Part shown: one piece after another, positions 53,469 through 64,000 of the stretch
How positions within the stretch are numbered: the first letter of the stretch is position 1
How the letters are laid out: each line of letters begins with the position of its first letter
Origin: Staphylotrichum longicolle
Lineage: Eukaryota > Ascomycota > Sordariomycetes > Sordariales > Chaetomiaceae
Assembly: GCA_019096155.1 (NCBI GenBank)
Contig: JAHCVI010000005.1
Location: 878,468 to 942,467 of the forward strand
Reading direction: 5' to 3'
DNA: 64,000 bases
Program-made: the position numbers and the translations under genes
Notes under the pieces: generated by a model
The model's database searches: none
What the model saw: only the letters and a program-made list of their open reading frames with translations
Told to the model about the DNA's origin: nothing

Positions 53469-53805
53469 GATAGGAGTGGCAGAGAAAGCACACACTAGCA
53501 GAGGAATCGGGACAGATGAGGACGGTTCTGGTAACTGGTTTTAAGGTTCGAGGGCGCATACGACGGGCAACCGTCGCTAGAGTCGATGGGAATTGAATGC
53601 AGGCTATTAGACGTGCCTGAAAAATTGTTGCTTAGCGTGCTGGCTACAAGTGTAGGCTCAGAGAGCGCTCTCGAATGGGTCGACTGCGTCCGTAACTCAG
53701 CTTGATGGAGTTGGGCCGGATTGACTGGCGAGGCAATTCGGGTTCCTGGCCTCTCGACTGTGTGTTGGAGCCATCTCGGCTAACAACAGGCAGAAGGATC
53801 AGGAA

Positions 53806-54508
53806 TTGTCTTCAGAAGCTCCAAGGGAGGGTGTCAAGGATGGGTCAACACGTTGGACCATCGAGGTCACAGTGGTGAGAGGCAGGCTAAGATTTGCAAG
53901 CATAGAAGATACCAAGCTAATAGCTCTAGCTAAACATGGGCATGTGTGTGTTCTCAATTCTCCTCGGACATGGTCGCTAGAGGCATTGAATCTAGACGTC
54001 ACGCCAACTTGCCTTGGTCATGTTTGGCCAACGCCGACGGAGGAGATAGGACCGGAAGACTTAAACTCCCTAAGTCTCGGTGAGCGGTCCAATATCCGGA
54101 TCATCTCGTCGGATTCCCTGCCTCCAGACACCCCATACCTCACCTTCAGTCATAGATGGGGGAGTCCGCCGGCAATCCTGCTCACCAAGGAAAACGCCGT
54201 TTCTTCTCCACAACGACATATCCCCTCATCTCTTGCGTCGCAGCGATGCAGCTGTGTTCCGACATGGTATCCACGTTACCAGGGGTTTTGGATTCCGCTA
54301 TATCTGGATCGATGCTTTGTGCATAATGCAGAATCATAGGCCCGAGAAGACAGCGGATATCATGTGGATGGATGAGATATACTCCAACTACATACTCAAC
54401 ATCTCGGCTATCGAGGAACGGATTCGCGAAGGCTTGGTCTTCGACCGGGAGCCCCTCTTGGCAAGTGGTTGCGGTTTGACAAGGAGGGCAAGAGGTTCGA
54501 GGTGAGGA
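53806..54508 (+). pseudogene. HET-domain gene fragment, frameshifted
   Basis: A frame from 53806 reads 'KLIALAKHGHVCVLNSPRTW', 'ERSNIRIISSDSLPPDTPYL' and 'TFSHRWGSPPAILLTKENA'. A +1 shift near 54195-54205 then continues 'FLLHNDISPHLLRRSDAAVF', 'VTRGFGFRYIWIDALCIMQN', 'MDEIYSNYILNISA'. That order (PYL..SHRWG, FRYIWIDALCI.Q, M..IY.NA.LNISA) is the HET domain. The rest of the gene after 54508 is not readable. A dead allorecognition gene, unrelated in detail to the intact HET gene at 2816-5295. Confidence 0.82.
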
Positions 54509-54509
54509 T

Positions 54510-56320
54510 GATGAGGATGATGGCGTGGGGATTGACGAGGAATACGCGTCGAGCTGAAAGCCGAACACTCCGATTGGGTGTCACGGTTAAACCAGGTCCT
54601 GCCCTCTCGCTTCTTGAGAAGGTTGGCCATGGCAAAGTGGTCGTTTGAGCTATCGGCCCCGGACCGCACTGCTCTGCGCAGGCGGGCTTCCACTCGCCGC
54701 CGGACGTCCACCTGCCTTCCACTCGTCGGCCAGCTCTCACTCGCCGCCGGTCTTCCATTCCCCGCCAGGAGCAAAAAGTCGTTGCGGCGGCCGTCGGCAC
54801 GTGGGACACTGCCTCAGGGTTCGCTGGTATCGTCGGGTGGTGAGTCGCTCCAGCGCTGACAGTGCTTGAGTCCGCGTAGTCGAGTCTTTCTGATCCCATC
54901 GGCGGCCAGTATCTAGGGTGTCTGGATGGATAGCAATCCACGCCGTAGGAGCATGGCACATAGTAGATCATTCGCCTTTCTGAGTTGCCGTCCTCGCTCG
55001 CCACAGGACTCGGCTCAGTTGCGAGCCTCGGCACAAAATGTGGACGCCCCCTTCGAGCTGGTGTTTGCCATCCGTAACGCGTTATCAAGAGGGAGATCGT
55101 CGAGCAGGTCTTTATCATGGGATGGGAACTTTTGAGGACGATAAACGTGAAGGAGCTCCTCCTTCCTTTGAGAAGAGCGTTAGTCTGGTCTTATTGGCGG
55201 GAGGAGGAAGCAGAGATGGAGACAAAGACAACGAAGATGGACGCTGTGGTGGAGGTGGCCAGCGAGGATGAAGCGACTACGAGGGCGGTGATCGAAAGGA
55301 GGATGCTATCAGCCTGCGGGACAAGCTCGTACACGGTCGGGCGCCGTTCGACCACCAGCCCCTTGCCGAGCAGATCCAAGTATCCCGAGGAGTTCCGACA
55401 GCGCTAGGCGAGTGTTACGGTAATAACAGTTCTCGAGATGCTTCAAACGTTGACCGGCAACAGGGAAGTGGTGGCGGTCAGTTTTAGGCATACACGTCCG
55501 GCTGAGATCCAGGGCAGAGGGCTGCGTGTGGTTCCCATGGATAGGACGGATTTTATTGAGTGGGAGAATCTATCGTCGATTGGGACGACCGGTAGTAGTC
55601 CCTCGCAGCCGAGGGCAAGCACGCCGGCCTCTGGGTGAATCTCAACAAGCCTAGTGACTTGTGCACGGTGCATATTAATATCCAGCAAACCCCATGCTTG
55701 CGCAACATTAGTAGCTTCATCAGTTTGTCCGAACACCGCAAATATGTGAATAACGTTCTCAATGAAGAGCTTGGTTCTTTATATATTTGGCCTCCCATAT
55801 GTTGGGCCTCCCATGTCGCTTCACACAGCGGCCGATGGAGTTTTCTGAGTTCAAAGTATTGTAAGGACCCGAATTCTTGCTTGCCGTCCCCGATCGTTCT
55901 CAACAGGGCGACGGCGTCTGTCTGGTTATTGTCCATGCACGGGAAGGCGTTTGTCTCGGGTCAGAAGGGTAGCGGCATCCCTCGCGTCAGGGTTGATGAA
56001 ATGTTGATTGGAAGGCCCAAAACTGTTTGTCTGCAAACGACCAACGGCATCCCTTGCAGTCCAGTGGATAAGGCAGCTATTGGGCAATATATGCGAACTA
56101 TGGAACAGCGGTACCAAATCAGACGGGTAGCGGCATTCCTTGCGGAGAGTGAAACAAATATTGACGGAAAGGCCTAAATACCTATTTGCATTCCGCCGAT
56201 GAGTGAACCTCCCTTGTGTAGGGAGCAGTCAAACAGCCCGAAGAGAGGGGCATAAGACTGCCGTAATCCATCGTGAAGCCGGCCCCCTTTAAGAAACCAG
56301 ATGCACAGCATCCTTTTCCG
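54510..56320. other. Decayed coding-like sequence, unassigned
   Basis: Several frames of 70-180 codons occur without a clear family. On the minus strand around 55550-56150 the motif 'ggatgccgctacccttctga' recurs at roughly 85-bp spacing (about 55970, 56045, 56130), with Arg-Asp/Asn-Ala-ala-x-Leu in translation. It could be degenerate ankyrin-type repeats, but I would not call it. Confidence 0.35.
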
Positions 56321-56323
56321 CCA

Positions 56324-56479
56324 TGGAGTACCGGTGCACGGTCAAGGACTGTGTTGCAATGTTGAGCGGACTGGAAGAATTGAGACAGCGCAGATTGCAA
56401 GTGCACCATCATTTGCCATGCACACTCCCCGACTGCGGTGCAGTCTTCAGTCGAAGAGATACTATGCGTCGACATGTCA
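56324..56479 (+). pseudogene. C2H2 zinc-finger fragment
   Basis: MEYRCTVKDCVAMLSGLEEL, 'RQRRLQVHHHLPCTLPDCGA', 'VFSRRDTMRRHVRE' then TAG. Two CX4C pairs with downstream His resemble the paired fingers found at the C-terminus of fungal regulators. Only about 50 residues, and the second finger lacks its last His. An isolated fragment. Confidence 0.5.
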
Positions 56480-58630
56480 GAGAGTAGCATCAGCGCCGCA
56501 AGCGACGGAGAAACCGAGCCGTATCTCGAAGGTTGCATGTCGACTCTCAAGGTTTGCTTCCACACACCAACTTTTCAACTAGTACTGACGGTTCATGAAA
56601 GGTTCCCAACTTCGAGTTTATCCCACCGCTAGCTCGGATTCCCCGCCGGCGTGTCCGTTACTTTCATTCTCAAATGCGGAGGTGCAACATCAAGCATTGG
56701 GGATCTGCTCATCTCATGCGACTTCCACGATTCAACCGTTCTTGCCAATTTATCAGGCGCACAATATTGGATTGTGGCTAGAGCAGCACGAGCCTAGCGT
56801 GGCGGTCCTCCCTAACGACTTTGGCGATATGACTGGGTTCCATGGCTCTTCAATGTTGATGCCCTGCTGGACAATGCTCCTAATCAAGAATGGTGAACAG
56901 GTGGACGGATCCAAAGCGGTTTGAGAACGGGCTAAGCCGGGTTCCTGTATTCTAGTCATGATTCGTAGGATGGAAAGACTATTAGCGCCCTACTCATCTT
57001 TCCATGCGATGACGTCCAGCATGAAATCAACCCCATGGTATCATTGACACAGAGGCCTCAGAGACGAGCCTCAGAGACGAGCCCCGACAACCCAAGCGCG
57101 GTGGGTCAGGATGACTAGGGCGCTTACGCGCGTGAGCATGGTCGCGCCTGATTCGTTCACAGGCAACCCAATGATATCGTTCGTGAAGAACCCACATTTG
57201 CCGGTCGGAAAGTGTAGGACAGGCAACCAATCGGTCAGGATGGTGATGTTGTCTGTCTTACTCTAACGGTGGGTGTGGGAAAAACCCGCATGCAAAAGAT
57301 GGAGAGGGGTGCCTGCAGTGCTCGGGCCATGGTGGGCCAGGGTGGCCCACGCCACAGAAAGTGACCACCGGGTGTGGGGCGTGCAGCAGGGTATCATCGC
57401 GGGGTGTGGGAGAGGAGATCGGAGAGAGTGCTATCTTTACTGTTCTTCTGGCCTTGTCGTTTGGCCTCGTCCTGTTCCGTGCGCGGTTAACCCACGCTAG
57501 AAAAGCCCCGCGGGGAGCGCTGGACAAAAATGTGTAACCTACTGGTTCAGAACGTGAATCCCTTGCAGCCATTCTTGGCCTCCCCTTACATGCGCTTGCC
57601 ACCATGCGATGCACACGATGCTCGAATGTGGTACTGCCGGAAAGTCATGGAATGATATTGTCCCAATCCTCAGCGGTAGCGAGTTCGATTGCGGCGATTC
57701 CGACGACGGCTAGTCCGACACTACTTTCCCGTCACTGGAGGAGCTTCCAATTGCTCCGCGCCACGGGGCTCGATCCAACTTCGCTGCCGGCACTAGTATG
57801 TGTCTATTTGTTCTGTCCCTGATGTGGCCCCATTACGCTAACGCGTCTGAGCAGACGAAGGTGTCAATGCTACTCCTAGTGTCAGTGGCGATAGGGACAC
57901 CAGCGAGGTTTTGGTCTCCGGTGGAGCCGACTGAGACCGGGATGGTGTTAACCCAGCAGCAGCAGTCTCCTGGCCTAAACTTTGCCCGGGCGCCGCCGTC
58001 TGCCTCGCCCATGGCTCTGTACGCGGGGGCACGTCGGTTACGGCATTTCGCCCTGAAGCCGACTGTACAAGGACCATTTGTCGTCAGGGTCTCAGGTGTT
58101 CCAGATACCCCTTCCTATCGAGAAACGTATTCGGCCGGAACCGGGCCGCCGAAGAGCCGAGATCCAAAGGGGGCACCTCGCTCTGTCACCGCAAACTCTC
58201 TCCGACGGCTTCTCCGGCACTGGTGAGGCCGGGCCATTGTTGGATGACTGCGGCTTGCCCGCGTTGAACTCCCGACTGCACCGATGTCGACGATCCTTAG
58301 CGCCAAAGACTGTCTTCTTTCAGCCAAAAGCGGGAATTGCGAAGTTACCCTTTGCATTGGTAAGGCAGTGAGGGCGGCGAGTGCGACGAGCCCGTCGTGG
58401 CAATGCTAAGCTCCCCGACAGCCAAGACCAGATCGACTTCCGGCGCGATGTTGGCGGACACTGCAATTCCAATCTCGAGGAGACTGCCGCCCTACCCATC
58501 CTCCGGTTTCAGACGACAGAGGAGAGCAACACGAGGATGGTTTTGTTGTGGCGCTACCCGCGCCCTCCCCGAGCATCTCTTTTACCTCCCTCCTCTCCCC
58601 TCCCCATGCTTCTTCTATCCTTTTGTACCA
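56480..58630. other. No assignable gene; repeat copy at 57168
   Basis: ORFs here (57798-58226 plus, 57258-57614 minus) show no motif. 57168-57415 is the second copy of the repeat at 597-690. 'gcctcagagacgagcctcag' shows a short tandem duplication near 57055-57080. Confidence 0.4.
57168..57415. repeat. Dispersed repeat, copy 2 (with about 140-bp insert)
   Basis: 57168-57225 and 57362-57415 match 597-690 in the same order and strand. The middle contains 'gccatggtgggccagggtgg' and is absent from copy 1. Confidence 0.7.
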
Positions 58631-58639
58631 AATCGTTAA

Positions 58640-59110
58640 CTCTCCTCCCTTCTCCCAATCAGGCCCGTAGTTTGGCGCCGTGGACACTCTCTACATGGTT
58701 CTTGAAGTTTCAAGTGCTTGAACTCCAGGGCCTCCTCCTTGCACTTCGAGTGGTTGCACAACATCTGTTTCACGCGGCCTAGCTGTTGCGCGTGCTTCCT
58801 AACAAAATCGTCGTAACACCACCGCCGGTCAACAGTACTTGAACGTCCTCTCATCAAGGACATTGCTTCCTGTCCATCAGGAGCGGGAAGGGCCCGGCCC
58901 GGAAGACTCCTCCTTTCCCGTGCTTTTGGCCTGCGCCCTCCGTCAGAGGTGGCTGCGCTTAACGGTCTTACGTTTGCCACACAGGGCGACTATAAGATCG
59001 GCCGCCTTGATGCGAAGTTCGAGCAGCTCTGTAGAGCTAAAGTCGCCGGTCTGGTTGCAGAAAATCTCGCTCAGAAGATTTGTTTGTGCGCCCCTTACTT
59101 GTTAACGCCG
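58640..59110 (-). pseudogene. DUF3435-type gene, C-terminal fragment (copy 2)
   Basis: On the minus strand: 'SEIFCNQTGDFSSTELLELR', 'IKAADLIVALCGKRKTVKRS', then 'ERTFKYC*PAV' and, in another frame, 'KNHVESVHGAKLRA'. These correspond, in order, to 'LAQLLCDQPLGLSDEEIRKR', 'IRAADLWSALCNRQEKPKRS', 'ERTFDYCRPAV' and 'RHHVETVHGVTLRS' in copy 1 (59293-61766). Stops and frame changes separate the blocks. The zinc-finger cysteines are mostly lost. Confidence 0.75.
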
Positions 59111-59292
59111 CGGACATGTGCTCCAGCGTTTGCCCCAACCCCACCCTCCCACCGACACCAGGATGCTCGAAAAGATCAGATTCTCATTGATACCACATTC
59201 CTAAGGTTACAAGATGTTGACACTGGCGGTTCGATCCCCAGGTGATAGCCCTCGGACGAGCCTGCCTTATCTGGGGCTATTCGGCCCCGAGC

Positions 59293-61766
59293 TCACGACC
59301 CCCTAGCACTTTTTCGCTTCCTCCTGGCCATCTTTCGTTCTCGCCTAGCCATGGCGGCTTGCCCTGATCGCAGTGTGACTCCGTGGACAGTTTCTACATG
59401 GTGTCTAAAATGATCTAGATGCGTCAAGGGCGGTAGGTTTACGCATTCAGGATGCTTGCAAATGATGTTCCCGCCCCCCCGGGCTGTTCGCTCCAGTGAT
59501 TCAAGATGCCTGTCCTCAAAGTGATCGTTCATTACCGCCGGCCGGCAGTAATCAAACGTCCTTTCCTCAATGGTGAGACACTGGTTGCCGATGCATTCAG
59601 GGCATTGTGTTTTGCTCATGAGCAGCGGGAAAGGGTCGGGTTTGGGAGACTCCTCCTTAATGGGGACGGCCTGTGGTTGCCGGCGGAGGTGAAGGCGGCT
59701 TCGTTTGGGTTTCTCCTGCCTGTTGCATAGCGCAGACCAGAGGTCAGCGGCTCGAATGCGCCGCTTGCGGATCTCTTCGTCGCTCAGGCCTAGAGGTTGG
59801 TCACAAAGAAGTTGGGCCAGCTTGGCCCGCTCCGGTATGCGTAGTTCGACGACCGGCTGGACATAACCTTCTTGCGCCTCTCCTGCCTCACCACCGAATT
59901 GTCTGTCGATATCCCAGGTCGGACGATTTTTGAAGTAGTACTCGCGGTATTCTTGCCGCACGTCCTTCCTTTGCTTCGCCTCCAGGAGCTTGATCTGGTT
60001 CGTGAGGCTCCGTACTTCCTCCTCGCACTCCTGTCCAGCAATCCGGTACGCACCACCTTTAAGCTGCTCCCTCTTCTCTCGTAGGGCCTCAATCTCAGGG
60101 TCAGGCGTCATTTCTTCCCAGACCTCGTCGGGAACCATGTCTCTCGTGGCGCGGGGGTCATGCCACATGCCCACTTGTGTGAGCTCCAAGATGAGTTTAT
60201 TCTGGAGCTCCTTTTGAAGAGCGGAATTCACAAGGTCCCACTCTACCGCCATGTTGAGGTAGGCGCCGAAGAAGGTTGTCCATCGCGGGTCATGGCGCAT
60301 CACCTGATCACGGACTGCATCCGGCGCCGAGCCTAGAACCTCACTTAGTATACTTGCTCAGCAATCGAGGAATGAGACGTACCGTTCAGGTCATTGGCTC
60401 TCCACCTCCGCCAGGCCCGCGCCGTAAGCGCACGTTGCATACCGGCATCCAGCGACTGATGCTTGATGTCTTCGTTGAAAATGTGATAAGGGAGAGCCTC
60501 GTCTGGAGATGCCCCCGAGCCATCGACCCGACGGAAGACAGGTTTCTTTAGCCACTCGTCCTTCCATCGAAGTGGAGTACACTGAGCTGGGGCCTGGTTC
60601 TTGACCATAAACACACGTTCTGCGCTCGTCAAGTGCGGTGACGCGAAGGCATTGTCATCGAGCGCAAGACCGACCATATGGGTGACGGGACAGAACAGCA
60701 ACACGTCACTGGCTAGCAAGAAGTAGATGGTTCTTCCGAATATGTTAGAGAAGCGTAAAGACAGGAATAGGCGTGGACCACTCACGGCCTTGGCTTGCGA
60801 TCCTCACCCTTATGGTGGATTAATTTCATGACCAATACGTGGACGTCTTTGTTGGTCTCGGGGTCTCGGACAACCGTCAAGAGGATATCTTCGTAGCAAA
60901 GTGCTTTGGGACGTCCGCGCGTCCGGTTCGATGCTGCGGCCATTTGCGTGATCAGGTGGGATTCTTGCTCACAATCCTCATCCTCTTCGTCGTCGTCGGG
61001 CTGACGGAGATGCCGAAGAGCTTCTGGCCCAAAAACTGCCCTGCTTCTAGAGGCCGCTTTCTCTCATTGTACACAAACTCGCCAGAGCGCCCCCCAGTGT
61101 AGCCAAGGAAGAGGTATAGTGTTGGTATCTGCGCGCGCCGCCGTTCGTGAGGCAAGGCTCGTGTATCGCGGGCGATGTTAAAAATCAAGAGAATCTGCGC
61201 GGCGCGGAGCCCAACGACCTCTTTGCCGTCGGCATTCGGCGGTTGAAGCTCGTAGAAAGGAACGAGGATGGTGTCGTGGTACTACAGAGCAATTAGCCAC
61301 GTGGAAGCGCCCAGGAGATGCAGGGGGTGGTACCTTTTTAACCTCCCTATTGTCGTTTGTGTCCACCCGACGGCCATTCACAATGTCGTACAGCTGTTTG
61401 AATTGGCGCCAGTATTGCCAAGAAGTGCCTTCCGATTTGATGTTGAGTGTGTTGCACATCCAATCGAGGTGATCCATCATCATAGGGCGATCGACTTCCG
61501 TCCCGATGACGTCCCTCCATGATTTAACTGTATACTTGCTCTTTCCACCTCCGTAGTGCACAAGAAATGTTAATCTTCGTTTCCTCAGCCAATGCAGGCT
61601 GAAGGTGCTGGATCTTGCTCAGTTCCTTACGGTGCGCGGCACGCTCGTCAGCCGAGAGAACCCTTGGTCGCTGCGTCTTCTGGGCTCGCTTGCCGACAAA
61701 CGACCGGACGAATTCTGAATGACGGCCCAGGTAGCCACCAGCTACCGGACGGTCCGTGGCAGCCAT
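59293..61766 (-). pseudogene. DUF3435-type (tyrosine-recombinase-related) gene with zinc fingers
   Basis: Introns at 61333-61282, 60785-60733 and 60382-60333 (50-53 nt, in phase) fit. Blocks in order: 'ALRRWKEQVYS', 'SWRDVIGTEVDRPMMMDHLD', 'SWQYWRQFKQLYDIVNGRRV', 'LFLGYTGGRSGEFVYNERKR' (the TG.R.GE block of tyrosine recombinases), 'RGRPKALCYEDILLTVVRDP', 'VLVMKLIHHKGEDRKPRP', 'CTPLRWKDEWLKKPVFRRVD', 'VRDQVMRHDPRWTTFFGAYL'. Then come 'VPDEVWEEMTPDPEIEALRE', 'EYREYYFKNRPTWDIDRQFG' and a C-terminal Cys/His region (CPEC, HFEDRH, CKHPEC, HVETVH). It is broken by frameshifts near 61545 (before KSWRDV) and near 61050 (after ERKRPLE); the last 336 codons are open. DUF3435 covers fungal recombinase-like proteins, including the captains of Starship elements; this subfamily with a zinc-finger tail is common, and its activity is not established to my knowledge. 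Confidence 0.75.
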
Positions 61767-62830
61767 TGCCCTGCGGATCGGAGGACGGGTGAAAAGAGGA
61801 GAGTGGCCCGTGGGCGTAGACGAGGGAGCAACACTACCAAGATAGGGAACGTTGGACTCTGGGGATCATTAGAGAGAGACACAAGTGGTAAAACGAGTGG
61901 AAGACTGGCGATAGGAGCGTGTGAGCGTGCCATTTTGACTGCTGACTGTAGGCGCCAGAAGTGGCTGTCGTGCGACCAACAAGCGCCCGGATTCAGGATT
62001 GCGGAAAATGATGCCTGGACCATGGCCAATGAAGTGGGGGGCCGCCAAGGCTGGGTGTTGGCTGTTGGGAAAGTACAGGGTACATATGAGAGACCAGGAC
62101 CCCGCACTGTCGAGCCCACTAAAGACGGCGGCACGCGCCAGCCAAATTCGGCGGCCAGAACAGCGAGTTCTCGAGTTTGTCTGTATTGTATTGTATTGTA
62201 TTGTACATGCAGTGCAAACACTAGCAGGTTCCTCCGTCAAGGACTTGGATGTTCGGGAACCTGCCCGCTCCGTCTGCATAAGATTTTGTGAAGTGTCCTC
62301 GGCAACTTCAAGCGACGCTCAAGCGTTGCAGTGTAGGCAATGGGGACGGCCGCCAAGTCCGACCGACAACATAGACAAACAGGGGATAGGAATCCAAGGC
62401 AAACGGCCAAACCGGGTAGCTGGAGCGAAAGGTCGTTTCATCCGTATATTCGGCACCAAAACTTCCGCTTGGCAATACACTCAGAAACAAAAACCTTGGG
62501 AAGTGCAACTGCCGATGATCTAGAGGAACCTGCGATGCTGCCCTCCCTGCACACTGCGGGAAATGATACTACAATACAATTTATTAACGCCCGGCGGGAA
62601 AACCGAAAGGGCAACTATTACAATCTGACTAGTTATACGTTTCCCAAGATATGCCCTAATCTCGTCGAAGCCCATACAAAAGTCATTCTAGTTCATGTTC
62701 TCTCTTGTACCATTTCTCTGCGGGTTCTCGTGGGTTAGTAGGGTTGTTAGTAGGCTGGCTGAAGGCGATTCTCCAAGTGTTCAATGTCCTATCTTCGGCG
62801 GCTGAAGCAGTGCCTGCTGTCCGTGGCACG
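61767..62830. other. No assignable gene; (TTGTA)n run
   Basis: 62180-62203 holds four to five TTGTA/TGTAT pentamers, the same motif seen at 10684 and 10946. Open frames overlap on both strands without motifs. Confidence 0.45.
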
Positions 62831-62835
62831 AGGTG

Positions 62836-62893
62836 AAGGGTGTGGGTTGGGTGTGTTGTGGTGGGTTGGGTGTGTTGTGGTGGGTTGGGTGGT
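62836..62893. repeat. G-rich tandem repeat (ggtgggttgggtgtgttgt)
   Basis: Two and a half units of about 20 bp on the plus strand with regularly spaced GGG runs, so a G-quadruplex is possible. It abuts the 3' end of the LINE's last coding block and may belong to its 3' tail. Confidence 0.85.
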
Positions 62894-63610
62894 TTAGTCG
62901 GCCTGCGGTTGGTTCGTGTCAAGGCGCCCTGTGGCCATTGCGAACCGTATGGTTGCCCGAACGGCTGCCATGTTGGGAGTCCAGTCTTTCTTATCCGATG
63001 GCGATTTCCCTCCTAGATAGAACGAAATGTTGCTTCTGTGGGTGTCTGTGCATTCGAGCATCTCCGTTGGGTATGCCGTCCACTTTCTGCATCGGAAGAG
63101 GAAGTGGTCTACTGTCTCTGTTGCTTGCCCGCATGCGCACTGATCTGCCGGTGCTGCTCCGATTCGGTGGAGGTAACCGTTGAGTCTTGCCATGCCTGTT
63201 CTGAGCTGAGCAAGTAGCCCGCCTCTTTCGTGACAGGTGGTCGTACAACAGTTTGGTGTGTTTGCCTGGTAGTGCTGCATCGACTCGCTTGGAATGAGCT
63301 CCGACTTTGTGTGGCAGGTGACTGCTAGTGCCTCTGTGGACCATGCTACGTTGAGCGTTGTTGAGCGTGTCCGGGGCGTATGCGTTTGCGGAGTGGCACC
63401 CTGTCGGGTAGCCTCTTTAGCCTGCCCCTTGGCGATTTCCCAAAGCTTGTCCTCTTCGCCCGCAGGGAGCCACCGTATTGCTACTATATTCCCGTTCCTG
63501 CGTAGTGCTCGGATTGACTCGTAGATGTGGCAGATGTGGTGTTGCCCAGACTGCTGTCTGGGCTGCCGGAGGGTGAGAACGGCCGCTTTATTGCGTGTTG
63601 AAAAGGCGAA
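62894..63610 (-). mobile_element. 5'-truncated LINE (Tad-like), RNase H and Cys/His tail
   Basis: An open minus-strand frame carries the end of a non-LTR retrotransposon ORF2: 'KAAVLTLRQPRQQSGQHHIC', 'HIYESIRALRRNGNIVAIRW', 'LPAGEEDKLWEIAKGQAKEA' (RNase H-like), then 'LLAQLRTGMARLNGYLHRIG' and 'CACGQATETVDHFLFRCRKW', the C-terminal Cys/His segment of Tad-type elements. The reverse transcriptase and endonuclease are absent: homology fades about 63610 in an unrelated frame. 5' truncation is the usual fate of LINE copies. No stops within the surviving part, so it is younger than the RIP-scarred piece at 14875-14955. Confidence 0.85.
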
Positions 63611-63639
63611 CCGGCTAGATACTCCGGCAAAGCGCAAGA

Positions 63640-64000
63640 GATGGATCAAAGAGGGAGATGCCGACACTGCGAGGCGGTCTCTCGCGCAGCTTCCTGGCTG
63701 GAAAAGCTATCTCGACTCGAGCAACCGTGTGAGAGGCGTGTCACGATTCGATTTCGGAAACCCCCGAGTCACACCAGAGCGAGGCGTCTGGATCAAGTGA
63801 CGCCAAGTTCTCCCGCGGCTGAGAGATCTCCCCTATCTGACTGGGGAGGACGGCTAACGCAGGTTGTAGGTAAAACATCATGCACTTTGCAAGGGCAATA
63901 GTGCCGCTGGCAATAGACTCTGAAACTAAATAGCCAGACGATCCTTGCAATGCATCTATCTTGTTTCTATCGCCTCGATTGCCGTCGTCCAGGCTTCGTG
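63640..64000. other. Unassigned window end
   Basis: Short ORFs on both strands, no motif. It marks the pre-insertion sequence upstream of the LINE copy. Confidence 0.4.

Noticed and set aside
55553..56150. Ankyrin-repeat gene on the minus strand
   Set aside because: Repeat spacing (about 85 bp) and consensus do not fit the 33-residue ankyrin repeat well enough, and stops interrupt it.

Overview
The window is eukaryotic and looks like an accessory, transposon-rich stretch from a filamentous ascomycete (Pezizomycotina, probably Sordariomycetes). Genes are split by short introns (about 45-140 bp) with GTRNGT donors and CTRAC-type branch points. The gene content is typically fungal: HET and NACHT fragments, C2H2, bZIP and GATA regulators, a BTB protein, Fot1/pogo transposons and a Tad-like LINE. 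Many broken genes carry the footprint of RIP (repeat-induced point mutation), with stops where Trp or Gln is expected (TGG or CAG to TAG), i.e. C-to-T change in CpA. Everything was read by eye; family names rest on recognised motifs, not searches.

Layout. 1-2.8 kb holds no convincing gene. 2.8-5.3 kb is a two-exon HET-domain gene (-). 6.2-6.6 kb is a pogo remnant. 6.8-14.1 kb is a run of RIP-damaged relics: a SAT4/rhodopsin-domain membrane protein, a second multi-span membrane protein, and an NsdD/SUB-1-type GATA factor; then a lysophospholipase C-terminal fragment joined to a LINE fragment. 16.3-18.0 kb is an intact C2H2 regulator (Rpn4-like). 18.5-19.5 kb has NACHT debris. 20.8-24.6 kb is a pogo element (A, intact ORF) nested in an older RIP-damaged pogo element (B). 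A small secreted 12-cysteine protein lies beside it at 25 kb, followed by more pogo ends.

25.9-32.0 kb carries a repeat-rich acidic ORF, a BTB gene and a large C2H2 gene with one in-frame TAG. 35.2-38.2 kb is an ABC-C transporter relic whose N-terminal piece is inverted. 38.3-40.2 kb is a third pogo element (C, frameshifted). 40.4-41.5 kb is an intact MDR reductase. 41.7-44.3 kb holds a truncated Kelch gene, a pogo-type MITE and a ferroportin relic with an internal deletion. 45.1-50.0 kb has a chromate transporter with a 1-bp frameshift, a bZIP gene and an arrestin-like gene.

51.6-53.5 kb has two apparently intact small genes: a rhodanese/Cdc25-like protein and an RNase III-domain protein followed by an inverted, RIP-marked copy of its own first exon. 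53.8-56.5 kb is HET and C2H2 debris. 58.6-61.8 kb holds two broken copies of a DUF3435-type (tyrosine-recombinase-related) gene, and 62.8-63.6 kb is the 3' end of a LINE.

There is no operon-like logic. The unifying theme is genome defence against mobile DNA: successive transposon insertions, RIP of duplicated material, inversions and deletions, with a few live genes (HET, Rpn4-like, small secreted protein, BTB, MDR reductase, rhodanese, RNase III-like) surviving among them.
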